Below, in pieces: positions 1-7,674 of a stretch of DNA of 19,189 bases. Position 1 is the first letter of the stretch, and every line of letters begins with the position of its first letter. The notes under the pieces are model-generated. The model made no database searches. It saw only the letters and a list, made by a program, of their open reading frames with translations, and was not told the origin of the DNA. The DNA is taken from the NCBI GenBank assembly GCA_047975325.1, contig JBKEDF010000039.1, forward strand, positions 1 through 19,189. The letters run 5' to 3'. The DNA is from JBKEDF01 sp047975325 (GTDB lineage: Bacteria > Pseudomonadota > Alphaproteobacteria > Rhodobacterales > Rhodobacteraceae). Position numbers and translations under genes: made by a program.

Positions 1-625
1 AGGCGCCGGCGACATGGGTCAGCTTGAAGGCATCGGCGGGCACCTGCCCGGTATGGCGAAGATGTGGACCCCGGCAAAGATCCTGCCAGTCCCCATGCCA
101 ATACATGCGTATATCTTCCCCTTCGGGGATGCGGTCCAGGAGTTCAACCTTGAAGGGTTCACCCCGTTCCTGGTAATATTTGCGGGTCTTTTCGCGATCC
201 CAAAGTTCGGTTTTTACCGGGTCGCGGGCATTGATGATCTTTTTCATCCGGGCTTCGATCTGGCCCAGATCTTCGGGGGTGAAAGGTTCTTCCCGGTCGA
301 AATCGTAGAACCAGCCAAAATCGCGTACCGGGCCGATGGTGACTTTCACGTCGGGCCAGATTTCCTGCACGGCGCGGGCCATGATATGGGCCAGATCGTG
401 GCGGATCAATTCCAGTGCCGGTTCCTCATCCTGCAGGGTATTGATGGCGATTCTGGCATCGGTGGGGATTGGCCATTGCAGATCCCAATGCTGATCATTG
501 ACCTGGGCGGAGATCGCCTTTTTCGCAAGGCTGGTGGCAATGGAGGCGGCGACCTCGGCAGGGGTTATCCCGGCGGGGTAATCGCGGCTGTTGCCATCGG
601 GAAAGGTCAGGGAAATCTGGCTCAT
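1..625 (-). CDS. thrS: Threonine--tRNA ligase, N-terminal part (3' end outside window)
   Basis: Charges tRNA-Thr with threonine in the cytoplasm. Reading the minus strand from the ATG at 625 gives a protein starting MSQISLTFPDGNSRDYPAG, a TGS domain, followed by the second additional (editing) domain typical of ThrS, with the motif RHDLAHIMARAVQEIWPDVK around residues 75-95 (the HxxxH-type editing site region). Further on come GWFYDFDREEPFTPEDL and YWHGDWQDLCRGPHLRHTGQ, the latter carrying the CxGPH signature before the catalytic core. Only about 208 codons lie in the window, against roughly 640 for the full enzyme, so the catalytic and anticodon-binding domains are off the left edge. A strong GAGGAG ribosome binding site at 634-639 fixes the start. 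It is divergent from the hydrolase at 797. Open frames on the opposite strand here are antisense shadows. The identification is firm. Confidence 0.96.
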   Translation of the reverse strand, partial: MSQISLTFPDGNSRDYPAGITPAEVAASIATSLAKKAISAQVNDQHWDLQWPIPTDARIAINTLQDEEPALELIRHDLAHIMARAVQEIWPDVKVTIGPVRDFGWFYDFDREEPFTPEDLGQIEARMKKIINARDPVKTELWDREKTRKYYQERGEPFKVELLDRIPEGEDIRMYWHGDWQDLCRGPHLRHTGQVPADAFKLTHVAGA

Positions 626-633
626 GGCCGAAG

Positions 634-639
634 CTCCTC
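634..639 (-). promoter_or_regulatory. Ribosome binding site of thrS
   Basis: On the minus strand GAGGAG lies eight bases upstream of the ATG at 625, a near-ideal Shine-Dalgarno match that decides the thrS start. The rest of the 626-796 divergent intergenic region presumably holds promoters for thrS and the hydrolase, but I could not pick out convincing -35/-10 boxes in it. Confidence 0.8.
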
Positions 640-796
640 GTCGTTTTGGCGCCCACGGAACGCCCGGTTGCGGGTTATGTTGCGCCCATCTGGACTTTTG
701 CGGCGGCGGCGTCAAGCGGCAGGGTGTGGATTGTGCGGTCTGGTTTGCCGGGAGCCCGGCTGATAGGGTCCCGGCATCTTGCGAAGGAGCCCGTCA

Positions 797-1540
797 ATGC
801 CCGATTTCCTGGAAACCCCCGAAGCCCGCCGTATCGCCTATCACCGAACAAAGGGGCAGGAGCCTGGCGTGGTGTTTCTGGGTGGGTTCAAATCCGATAT
901 GCAGGGGACCAAGGCCATCTTTCTGGAGGACTGGGCGCGCGGGCAGGGGCGGTCCTTCCTGCGGTTTGACTATTCGGGCCATGGTGAATCGTCGGGCGCT
1001 TTTGTTGATGGGGCAATTGGCGACTGGGCGCAGGATGCCATTCGCGCGATCGAGGCCCTGACCGACGGGCCACAGATCCTTGTCGGTTCTTCGATGGGCG
1101 GATGGATTTCGCTTTTGCTGGCACGGGCCATGCCGCAGCGGGTGGCAGGGCTGGTGGGTATCGCCGCAGCCCCCGATTTCACGCTGTCCATGGAAGCGGA
1201 AATGAGCGAGGCACAACGCCGGGAGATGGCCGAAACCGGGCGCGTGGAACGCCCCTCGGATTATTCGGATGATCCCTATATCATCACCCGGCGTCTTATT
1301 GAGGATGGCCGCCGGCAACTGGTGCTGGACCAGCCGCTCAACCTGCCTTTTCCGGTGCGGCTGCTACAAGGTACTGCAGATACGGACGTTCCGCCCTCCG
1401 TTGCGCTCAGGCTGCTTGAACATATCGATGCGCCGGACCTGCGGCTGACACTGGTGAAAGGGGCCGATCATCGTTTCTCGACACCGGAATGCCTGGCATT
1501 GATCAGTGATGCAGTGGCCGAAATTTTACCCGAAAGATAG
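797..1540 (+). CDS. Alpha/beta hydrolase (ABHD10-like serine hydrolase)
   Basis: A cytosolic serine hydrolase of 247 residues. The nucleophile elbow GSSMGG places the catalytic Ser at about residue 99; the acid is probably Asp195 in GTADTDVP and the base His225 in GADHRF. The oxyanion region is FLGGFKSDMQGTKA near residues 27-40, and FDYSGHGESSG (about 57-67) is the usual strand-4 motif. This arrangement resembles the ABHD10/thioesterase-like group, so esters or thioesters are plausible substrates, but the substrate cannot be read from sequence. The ATG at 797 is preceded by AAGGAG at 784-789, preferred over an in-frame TTG at 779. It is transcribed away from thrS and is probably monocistronic, with a candidate hairpin terminator 86 bases after the stop. 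No link to the polysaccharide genes is evident. Confidence 0.88.
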   Translation: MPDFLETPEARRIAYHRTKGQEPGVVFLGGFKSDMQGTKAIFLEDWARGQGRSFLRFDYSGHGESSGAFVDGAIGDWAQDAIRAIEALTDGPQILVGSSMGGWISLLLARAMPQRVAGLVGIAAAPDFTLSMEAEMSEAQRREMAETGRVERPSDYSDDPYIITRRLIEDGRRQLVLDQPLNLPFPVRLLQGTADTDVPPSVALRLLEHIDAPDLRLTLVKGADHRFSTPECLALISDAVAEILPER

Positions 1541-1625
1541 ATCGTTGGGTATTACCGGCCTTTTGATCTGGGAGCTTCCCGAACCCGTTATCGTTCCCAT
1601 GTTACGAAAAGCTATGCGGAAACGG

Positions 1626-1664
1626 GGTACTCCCGGGCTTTGCTCAGGTCCGGATGTACCTTTT
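1626..1664 (+). terminator. Candidate intrinsic terminator after the hydrolase
   Basis: GGTAC at 1626-1630 pairs with GTACC at 1656-1660. After a 2x2 internal mismatch, CCGG at 1633-1636 pairs with CCGG at 1650-1653, extended by four weaker pairs to a five-base loop, and the stem is followed by TTTT at 1661-1664. The T-run is short, so strength is uncertain. It sits between the convergent hydrolase and the beta-helix gene, and nothing else is visible in 1541-1720. Confidence 0.45.
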
Positions 1665-1720
1665 GTCCCGGGATACAATACCTGATGCCCGTACCCTGTG
1701 GGCCACCCGGCCTGCCATCA

Positions 1721-3802
1721 TCAGATTACCGGGCCGTCATGCTGCGTTGAGTGGGCCATGAAAGGGTCATCTGTGGGGGTGAGGTCAATGGAAAAACCGG
1801 CAAGATCCCCGTCAAAATTCTGGTGACCCCAAGGATTTCCAAAAACCATATCATGCCGACCCTGATTTGCGAAACTTCCCGCAAAATCGGCCTCGGCCCG
1901 CCTTTGCCCATCCACCTGAAGCGATAGCTGCCCGCCCTGCAGGCGGATTTCTATATCGTGGCTTCGGGTGTCGTTGACCGCGTAATTCGCGGAACGAAGC
2001 GTGACGGCGTCGCCTTCCGATGACCAGGCCCGGATCCGCAATTCACCCGAGGGGGGAAGAATATCCACCACGAAGCTTTGATGCAGGCGGAACAGTTCAC
2101 CCGTTGCCCCGGCGGCATCGGCATCCAATGTAAAGGAAATTGTAAGTCCGTCATCGACAAAAAGCGGTGCAAGGTAGTCACGGCCCAGTGTTGCCGTAAT
2201 ACCTTCCCTGCCAAGCTGAATACCGCCATTGGCACCCGGCGAAGCATCGATTTCAAGGCTGCTGCTTTCCGCCCCTGCATGGATCAGGAATGATCCATCG
2301 GCCTGCTGGGTGAGGTAATCCATCGCCTCAACCTCAACGGAGGTCCGAATCGTTGTTTGCTGCCCGTCCTGTGTTTGGACGGTGAGCGTCGGCACATAGG
2401 TGCCACCATCTGCATAATAGTGGCGCACGGTCTGGCCGGTGGCGGTTCCGCCATCATCGAAATTCCAGGAATAATTCACCCCATCGGGGGGGCTTCCATC
2501 GGGGGTGGTGGCGGTAAATGTGACCTGTTGCGAATTGTCCGGGTCGGTGGTTGCCCCTATGCCATAAGACGGGCCGCTGCCGGTTTCGGGCGTCACGGGG
2601 ATATCGCGGTTGAACGTTGCCGGCGCCCCGGCCTGCAATTCGTCCAGAAACCCGCCTGGAAGGGCGCGAAACAGATGCGCGCCACTTTCGGCCAATAGGG
2701 ATTCGGGTGTGAAGACATCGCCATACCAACCCGCAGCATCCGGATCCTGATCCTGAACGATGGCGTTGCGTTCCATGACCCAATCGGCCTGACCGGTATA
2801 GCCGGCAATCATATAGGTCGCATTCTGCACAACGGTCACTTCGGTGGAGGCGCTGCTGAGAAGGATCTTTGGCAGTTCGACCTTTGCATCCGCCCCATCC
2901 GGCGCACCGCCATCGGAATGAAAGACCGAATTGCTCCTGACTGTCAGGCCGGCAGTTTCGCCAACCGTGATCCCGTGGGTATGCGCGTTGGTGATTACAT
3001 TGCCCTCGATCAGCACATTGCGATAGAACATCTCTGCTCCGGCAAGGCCACGATCGACAAGATCATTTCTCATGAAGATCGACTGGGTGTAATATCCGTT
3101 ACCGATATCCAGCACATTGTTGCGGATCACGATATCGGTTGAGGGGCGTGTCGTTCCGTTGGTCCAGAACTGGATCATATCCGAATGATCCGCCGAATCC
3201 AGTGAACGGGCGAAATCGTGGATATTGTTGTCTTCGATTACCACGCCCTGGATGGCCGCGAAATTCATCCCGTCCATCCGGATCGTATGCACATCGTTCC
3301 GCGCGACCAGGACATCGTTGCTGTTGCTGACGACGAGACCACGGTAGAAACCGGAAATTTCGCTATCAGTGACGGCGATCCCCGATGAATCACGGATATT
3401 CAGGCCGAAACCGGTGGGAAAACCATTCGATGCCTCATCAAGCCCGCGCGCCAGATCCCCGGTGAAGGTGCAACCGGTAAAGCTGATATCCGTGCTGTCC
3501 TGCACGGTAAACGGCTTTGTCCAGATCGGTTGCCGGTCTTCATGGCTGTAATCGAAGGTAATGCCACTGAAACCCAGATTGGCGCAGTCACGCAGATCAA
3601 GCCCAGTGATAACCGGGGGGGTGTCTGGATCCGCCGCTGCGATCGTGACCTTTTCGGGAAAGGTCAGATCAAGGCCCGCACTGTCTATCAGGGCCAGTGA
3701 ACCGTAATTCCCGCCTTCGAGATAAACCGTTCCGCCGTCAGACATGGTTGCCAGGGCATCAATCAGTTCAAGCCTTGTCGAGACCGTAATTGCCCGTGCC
3801 AT
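1721..3802 (-). CDS. Right-handed parallel beta-helix protein with PKD and LamG-like domains
   Basis: A protein of 693 residues, probably acting on or binding a polysaccharide. Residues about 5-370 are a right-handed parallel beta-helix of pectate-lyase/NosD type, with repeated short strands ending in N/D ladders (VVIEDNNIHDF, IVIRNNVLDIG, VLIEGNVITNA). The most conserved stretch holds IRMDGMNF, DHSDMIQFW and YTQSIFMRNDLVDRGLAG. A PKD domain follows (SWNFDDGGTATGQ...HYYADGGTYVPTLTV, about 445-490), then a C-terminal concanavalin/LamG-like domain (about 510-680). There is no signal peptide: the N-terminus MARAITVSTRLELIDAL goes straight into the helix, a form also seen in type I-secreted proteins, yet no RTX repeats are visible. 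GAGGT a few bases before the ATG supports the start. It is clearly paralogous to the protein at 5643-7052. Lyase, epimerase or glycan-binding roles are all possible; the enzyme activity is unknown. Confidence 0.85.
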   Translation of the reverse strand: MARAITVSTRLELIDALATMSDGGTVYLEGGNYGSLALIDSAGLDLTFPEKVTIAAADPDTPPVITGLDLRDCANLGFSGITFDYSHEDRQPIWTKPFTVQDSTDISFTGCTFTGDLARGLDEASNGFPTGFGLNIRDSSGIAVTDSEISGFYRGLVVSNSNDVLVARNDVHTIRMDGMNFAAIQGVVIEDNNIHDFARSLDSADHSDMIQFWTNGTTRPSTDIVIRNNVLDIGNGYYTQSIFMRNDLVDRGLAGAEMFYRNVLIEGNVITNAHTHGITVGETAGLTVRSNSVFHSDGGAPDGADAKVELPKILLSSASTEVTVVQNATYMIAGYTGQADWVMERNAIVQDQDPDAAGWYGDVFTPESLLAESGAHLFRALPGGFLDELQAGAPATFNRDIPVTPETGSGPSYGIGATTDPDNSQQVTFTATTPDGSPPDGVNYSWNFDDGGTATGQTVRHYYADGGTYVPTLTVQTQDGQQTTIRTSVEVEAMDYLTQQADGSFLIHAGAESSSLEIDASPGANGGIQLGREGITATLGRDYLAPLFVDDGLTISFTLDADAAGATGELFRLHQSFVVDILPPSGELRIRAWSSEGDAVTLRSANYAVNDTRSHDIEIRLQGGQLSLQVDGQRRAEADFAGSFANQGRHDMVFGNPWGHQNFDGDLAGFSIDLTPTDDPFMAHSTQHDGPVI

Positions 3803-4019
3803 TCTTACCTCACTTGGTTTCGTGCTCGCCTATGGACTGCCGCGATCCTTCTTGAACGGGATGGCGAAATCTGTTCTCAAATATGTCCTGCACATGGCAG
3901 GGTTGTAGATATTGCACTTCCTTGTAGTGACAGATGTCCGCCTTATCCTGCATCCTGCAAGAGCAGGGGTACCCTATTCTTATGATACTTATAACCTATA
4001 TTCCTAATGAAATCATAAC

Positions 4020-4038
4020 CCTGTATGCCCGTTACAGG
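4020..4038. promoter_or_regulatory. Perfect 6-bp-arm palindrome, possible operator
   Basis: CCTGTA at 4020-4025 and TACAGG at 4033-4038 are perfect inverted repeats around seven bases. The CTGT...ACAG form recalls LuxR-family boxes, although the total length is 19 rather than the usual 20 bases. It lies about 220 bases upstream of the beta-helix start, far for a simple operator, so it could instead be the first stem of a small RNA ending at 4100. Confidence 0.3.
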
Positions 4039-4078
4039 CAGTGAACGCACGATCTTTTGTCTTTTCCATGATGAATTT

Positions 4079-4100
4079 CGCGACTTTGTCGCGTTTTTTT
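4079..4100 (+). terminator. Intrinsic terminator on the plus strand with no upstream gene
   Basis: CGCGAC at 4079-4084 and GTCGCG at 4088-4093 form a perfect six-pair GC-rich stem with loop TTT, followed by seven T at 4094-4100. This is a textbook rho-independent terminator reading on the plus strand. On the minus strand the T-run becomes an A-run before the stem, so it would not terminate the polymerase transcript. No plus-strand protein gene ends nearby. Confidence 0.75.
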
Positions 4101-4218
4101 GCCGAAATATGCAAATATATGGCCGCACAACCAGAGAGCTGTTTTATAGAATTGATATACACCCTTGTTGCGCTGGTCGGACGTTCCGCCCCGGAGCCTG
4201 GGATGTGTTCGGAAATGG

Positions 4219-5646
4219 TTATTTCACCGTCGTGTTGCGGCGGCGATGGGTTGCGGCGAAACGGCTGTAGGGTCCGGGGGAAGGGGTGCGCGTTTTCTTC
4301 CCCTCCGTCGGTTCGGGCTGATCGGCCATGTTTGCCTGTTTTCGGGGACGTTCCGTGATTATCCAGACACCCGCACCGAACATGAAGAACACAAAGGAAT
4401 AGATATTTGTCCAGACATGTACCGTGGTCAGGGTGAAGGTCAGCCCGAGAAAGGTAAAGACCCAGGCACGACGAATGCGGAGCATTTCGGGATCGTCATC
4501 GAAACTGCGCCGCATCACCTTGTAGATGATGACCACATAACCCATTGCCAGAATCAGAAAGGCCGGCAGCCCATAACGAACCGCAATGACCAGCCAGAAG
4601 TTATCCATGCTGCCGGATCGCATGTACCAGGGCCGGATCCAGTCTCCCATGCCCAAGCCGAACCAGGGTGCTGCGGGAATGTCATATTGCGCGGATCCAA
4701 AGATGTTCATGACGCCCCATTCGAAGATGATGCCGCGCCAATAGGCATTATGGGCGGAAAAGGTTGCGTAACTCATGAAAACCCGTAACGGGGTCCGGTT
4801 CGAAAGCAGATCGACAACGACATAGGCCAGCGCGAAAAGCCCCACCAGCAACCACCAGCGGGATTGCAGCCTTGCAAAGATCAGTGACCAGGCAATCATC
4901 CCGATCTGCAGGACCATGGCCAGAAGTGCCCCGCTTGACAGCGCAAGGCAGCCGCTGATCAGCACAATTGCACTGCAGACATAGCGGCGTGTATCTGAAT
5001 AGACGTCCTTCAGTGCCACGAAACAGAGTGAGAAGGCAACCGAACAGAACAATCCGTAATGGATCGGATGGGCAAAGCTGCTTTGTACCCTTTCCAGTCC
5101 CATCCGCCCTTCGATGGTGACGATCGGAACGGTGACAACCCCGGGGATACGGCGCAGTGCCTCAACGATTGTCGGCTGGCCCGAAATCGTTTCGAGGATT
5201 GAAAAGGGAAGCAGGCAAAAGACCAGGATAACCAGCCATTTGCAAAGCGAAATGAAGGCGCTCCGGCTGCGGATACAGGCGCGCCCGACAAGATAACCGC
5301 CCAGGAATTCCACCCCGACCGAACCGATTTGCGTGACAAGCTGGTTGGGGGTTGTCGCCGCAAGTGCCAATGCCATCCAGATCACATGCAGGACGAACAG
5401 AAAATCCGTTATGTAGAGGCGCCCGTAACGCCCTGTAAGCAGGCTGAAGAAAAGCGGAATGACCAGTGCCATCAGCAAAAGCCGCAGCGTTGTCATGTAA
5501 AGCGGCCCAAGATTGAAACCAAGCGGCAGCACCACGCAGAAAAGATAGATCAACGCAACAGCGGGAAGCTTCCCGCTGGTGGCCTGTTCCGGGGCATTGG
5601 CTGACCGGCCGGAGGTCATCGTTCTGGCGTCGATTGTGGCTGTCAT
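4219..5646 (-). CDS. O-antigen ligase/Wzy-like polysaccharide polymerase
   Basis: An integral inner-membrane protein of 475 residues with about ten or more hydrophobic segments (for example LPAVALIYLFCVVLPLGF, LLLMALVIPLFFSLL and LVGLFALAYVVVDLL). It has a large periplasmic loop containing SYATFSAHNAYWRGIIFEWG, which carries the HNxYxR..ExG signature of the O-antigen ligase/Wzy family. It would polymerise lipid-linked repeat units on the periplasmic face, or less likely ligate them to an acceptor. The C-terminal 45 residues are basic, Pro-rich and cytoplasmic in appearance. The ATG at 5646 overlaps the TGA of the upstream secreted beta-helix gene in an ATGA junction (5643-5646), so the two are probably translationally coupled. 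With the flippase at 9-10.5 kb it fits a Wzx/Wzy-dependent pathway. Polymerase is favoured over ligase by the context alone. Confidence 0.82.
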   Translation of the reverse strand: MTATIDARTMTSGRSANAPEQATSGKLPAVALIYLFCVVLPLGFNLGPLYMTTLRLLLMALVIPLFFSLLTGRYGRLYITDFLFVLHVIWMALALAATTPNQLVTQIGSVGVEFLGGYLVGRACIRSRSAFISLCKWLVILVFCLLPFSILETISGQPTIVEALRRIPGVVTVPIVTIEGRMGLERVQSSFAHPIHYGLFCSVAFSLCFVALKDVYSDTRRYVCSAIVLISGCLALSSGALLAMVLQIGMIAWSLIFARLQSRWWLLVGLFALAYVVVDLLSNRTPLRVFMSYATFSAHNAYWRGIIFEWGVMNIFGSAQYDIPAAPWFGLGMGDWIRPWYMRSGSMDNFWLVIAVRYGLPAFLILAMGYVVIIYKVMRRSFDDDPEMLRIRRAWVFTFLGLTFTLTTVHVWTNIYSFVFFMFGAGVWIITERPRKQANMADQPEPTEGKKTRTPSPGPYSRFAATHRRRNTTVK

Positions 5647-7052
5647 GGATTGGAATTCGGTTTTGGCGATGGGTTCTGAGGAGGCTTGTCGGTCAGAAAC
5701 GGATTGGCAGGCGGCGGCCCATGGGGGCGCATATCCGCGGGTTTTGGGGTTACCATTGTGGAATCGGGGCTGCCGGCCCCATTTTCTGGCTGCAACCGGC
5801 TGGCCCCGATTTTCGCACGCGCGAGCACCCCGTCAGGCAAATACCGGAAATTGTCCAGATTGCGGGGATCGCCCGTCAGGGCCGCAGTGAAAATCTGTTT
5901 GAAATACGTGTACCGTCCGGGCTGCTGATCCTGGATCTGGATATTGTCCTGCACCGTCCAGTCCAGCCGCCGTTCCGCCTTTGGTATGCGATGCGCCGCA
6001 TTGGCGAGGATGACCACATCGCGCGCGGTTTCCGCAACCCGGATCTGCGGACGCCAGAGCGGATCATTACGTTGTTCCCCGTCAGAGCGCGCATTATGCA
6101 CCAGCGTATTGTTGCGGATCGTGAGGCCGTCGGTTTCCCCCACGGTGATCCCGTGCAGATGGGCGTTCACGATCACATTTTCCTCGATCGTGACATTGCG
6201 ATAGAACATCTCCGGTCCGGCCAGTCCGCGATCCACCAGGTCATTGCGCATGAAGATGGATTGCGTATAGGCGCCAAGGCCGGAATTCAGCACATTGTCA
6301 CGGATCATGATATCGCGGCTGGGCCATTCGGTACGATTGGTCCAGAACTGGATCATGTCCGAATGATCCTTTGAATCGACCGCGCGCTTGAAATCATGGA
6401 TCCAGTTTCCCTCGATCCGCACGCCATCGACCTGGGCGAAATTCATGCCATCCATGCGGATGGAATGGACATTGTTGCGCCGGATTGTCACATCGGCGCT
6501 GTCACTGACGACCAGGCCACGATAGAAATCGCGGATTTCGCTATCTTCCAGGACAATCCCCTTGCTGCCGCGCAGCGACAGGCCGAACGCGGTGGGATAG
6601 CCCTTGCCTTCGCCGCTGTTGGCGATATCGCCATCGAAGATCACCTGACGGAATGTCACATTGCCTGATGCCTGCAACTGAAAAGGGCGAAGATGCCCCT
6701 TGTCCCCCTTCCTGAAACGGTAATCGAAAATCAGCCCCTGCAGCACCAGCCCGGAACTTTCGCGGATATCCATTCCCGATAGGCGTGCCGGATTGGCGGG
6801 ATCGCGTGACCGCAGGATGACAGGCTTTTCGGCAGGGGCAGAAAAGCCACGAAGCTGCAATATCCCATAATCCCCGCCGGAAAGGTCCAGCACCGTACCG
6901 GGCGGGGCGGTTGCAAGAATTCCGGACAGATCCTGTGACGGGGCGATCGCCCGTGACGGATTGGCGGCGGCCGGATGAAGGATCACAGGTGCCGCAACCA
7001 GTGCCGTTGCAACGATCCACGCAATCGTGGCTGCCCTGAGGAAATGGTACAT
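5643..7052 (-). CDS. Secreted right-handed parallel beta-helix protein (paralogue)
   Basis: A protein of 469 residues when started at the ATG at 7052, which has GAGGTGG five bases upstream (7058-7064). This start gives a clear Sec signal peptide with likely cleavage after HPAAA (about residue 30). Longer in-frame extension to 7286 adds Arg-rich non-signal sequence and is rejected. The body is a beta-helix closely matching residues 5-380 of the product of 1721-3802, sharing IRMDGMNFA, SxDHSDMIQFWTN, YTQSIFMRNDLVDRGLAG and HGITVGETxGLT. The C-terminus is a Pro/Asn-rich tail with no PKD or LamG domain. It should act in the periplasm or outside the cell. Stop-start overlap with the polymerase suggests joint production, so processing of the polymer (lyase or epimerase, as in the AlgG/AlgL style) is a reasonable inference, but no known catalytic signature is certain. 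Confidence 0.87.
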   Translation of the reverse strand: MYHFLRAATIAWIVATALVAAPVILHPAAANPSRAIAPSQDLSGILATAPPGTVLDLSGGDYGILQLRGFSAPAEKPVILRSRDPANPARLSGMDIRESSGLVLQGLIFDYRFRKGDKGHLRPFQLQASGNVTFRQVIFDGDIANSGEGKGYPTAFGLSLRGSKGIVLEDSEIRDFYRGLVVSDSADVTIRRNNVHSIRMDGMNFAQVDGVRIEGNWIHDFKRAVDSKDHSDMIQFWTNRTEWPSRDIMIRDNVLNSGLGAYTQSIFMRNDLVDRGLAGPEMFYRNVTIEENVIVNAHLHGITVGETDGLTIRNNTLVHNARSDGEQRNDPLWRPQIRVAETARDVVILANAAHRIPKAERRLDWTVQDNIQIQDQQPGRYTYFKQIFTAALTGDPRNLDNFRYLPDGVLARAKIGASRLQPENGAGSPDSTMVTPKPADMRPHGPPPANPFLTDKPPQNPSPKPNSNP

Positions 7053-7057
7053 CAAAT

Positions 7058-7064
7058 CCACCTC
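7058..7064 (-). promoter_or_regulatory. Ribosome binding site deciding the beta-helix start
   Basis: GAGGTGG on the minus strand lies five bases before the ATG at 7052. It selects the start that gives a signal peptide rather than the far-upstream in-frame codons. Confidence 0.7.
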
Positions 7065-7164
7065 ATCGGCGGCAGGTTCCCTTGACGCCCGCCGGACTTG
7101 TTTCGGTCCTGCCTTGCAGATAGCGTCTGCCAAGTCAAATTCGTACCGCCGAAAGGTTACCAGA

Positions 7165-7671
7165 TTGCAGCACGATTCGCCCCCCTCCCTGAAAAAAGCG
7201 CGCCGGCGTGGGTTGAACCGGCTGAAGGGATTGCGAAACCTGTTGGTTTCGACCCGGCGATGGTGGCTGAACCGGATCTGGGGCATGGATATTCATCCCG
7301 CAGCGCAGTTTTCGCTTTCCGCGAAATTTGACCGTACCTTCCCGATAGGGGTTCACGTGGGCGCGCAAAGCTATATCGCCTTTGAGGCGCGGATCCTGAC
7401 CCATGACATGACGCGTGGCCTTTATCTGCATACGCGGGTTGGCCGGAATTGTTTCATCGGTGGACGAAGCCTGATCCTGCCGGGGGTGGAAATCGGTGAT
7501 GGCTCGGTTGTAGGGGCAGGGTCGGTGGTAACGAAATCGGTGCCGCCGGGAAGCCTTGTTGCCGGTAATCCGGCACGGATCCTGCGTGAGGGTATCGATG
7601 TCGGGGCCTATGGCCGTTTTGCCGATGCCGATGCCACCGAGGCGGCCCTTGCCGAAGCTGGTGCGACCTGA
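7165..7671 (+). CDS. Left-handed beta-helix acetyltransferase (WcaF/colanic-acid type)
   Basis: A cytoplasmic acyl-CoA-dependent O-acetyltransferase, about 168 residues. Hexapeptide repeats are visible through IHPAAQFSLSAKFDR, VGRNCFIGGRSLILPGVEIGDGSVVGAGSVVTKSVPPGSLVAGNPARIL, the classic C-terminal coil ending. ILTHDMTRG (about 77-85) holds the likely catalytic His. The start is uncertain: there is no ATG before 7285, and starting there would drop the conserved basic segment GLNRLKGLRNLLVSTRRWWLNRIWG. A TTG at 7165 with GAAAGG eight bases upstream is preferred; a GTG at 7027 would overlap the divergent signal-peptide gene. The stop is three bases before the next ATG, so it forms an operon with the SGNH hydrolase. 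It probably acetylates a sugar of the polysaccharide made by this locus. Confidence 0.82.
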   Translation: MQHDSPPSLKKARRRGLNRLKGLRNLLVSTRRWWLNRIWGMDIHPAAQFSLSAKFDRTFPIGVHVGAQSYIAFEARILTHDMTRGLYLHTRVGRNCFIGGRSLILPGVEIGDGSVVGAGSVVTKSVPPGSLVAGNPARILREGIDVGAYGRFADADATEAALAEAGAT

Positions 7672-7674
7672 CCC

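Larger units (their letters stand above)
3985..4100 (+). ncRNA. Possible small RNA ending at the orphan terminator
   Basis: The plus-strand terminator at 4079-4100 needs a transcript. TATAAC at 3990-3995 or TATATT at 3997-4002 could act as -10 boxes, and the stem at 4020-4038 would form a 5' hairpin, giving an RNA of about 90-100 bases. The -35 elements are poor, so the 5' end is a guess. The RNA would be antisense to the leader region of the beta-helix mRNA if that transcript begins upstream. Confidence 0.25.
3803..4218. other. 416-base AT-richer intergenic region with hairpins
   Basis: This gap separates the polymerase stop (4219) from the start of the beta-helix gene (3802), both on the minus strand. 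It is visibly richer in A and T than the genes around it, notably 3970-4160. I see a perfect inverted repeat at 4020-4038, a small hairpin at 3954-3967 and a strong hairpin plus T-run at 4079-4100 reading on the plus strand. It presumably holds the promoter of the downstream beta-helix gene, but no convincing -35/-10 pair stands out. Short open frames here (for example 3943-4128 on the minus strand) lack ribosome binding sites and protein-like composition. Confidence 0.6.

Noticed and set aside
14..763. Plus-strand open frame of 249 codons
   Set aside because: It is antisense to thrS, whose minus-strand product is unmistakable; no ribosome binding site or recognisable domain.
3943..4128. Small minus-strand open frame in the AT-richer gap
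   Set aside because: No ribosome binding site, runs through the terminator hairpin and shows no recognisable protein character.
7115..7136. Imperfect inverted repeat (CTTG-CAGA...TCTG-CCAAG) in the divergent region before the acetyltransferase
   Set aside because: Short arms with a bulge and no promoter boxes placed sensibly around it; not enough to call an operator.
7053..7286. N-terminal extension of the secreted beta-helix protein
   Set aside because: The extension is Arg-rich and would bury the signal peptide; the ATG at 7052 has a good ribosome binding site.
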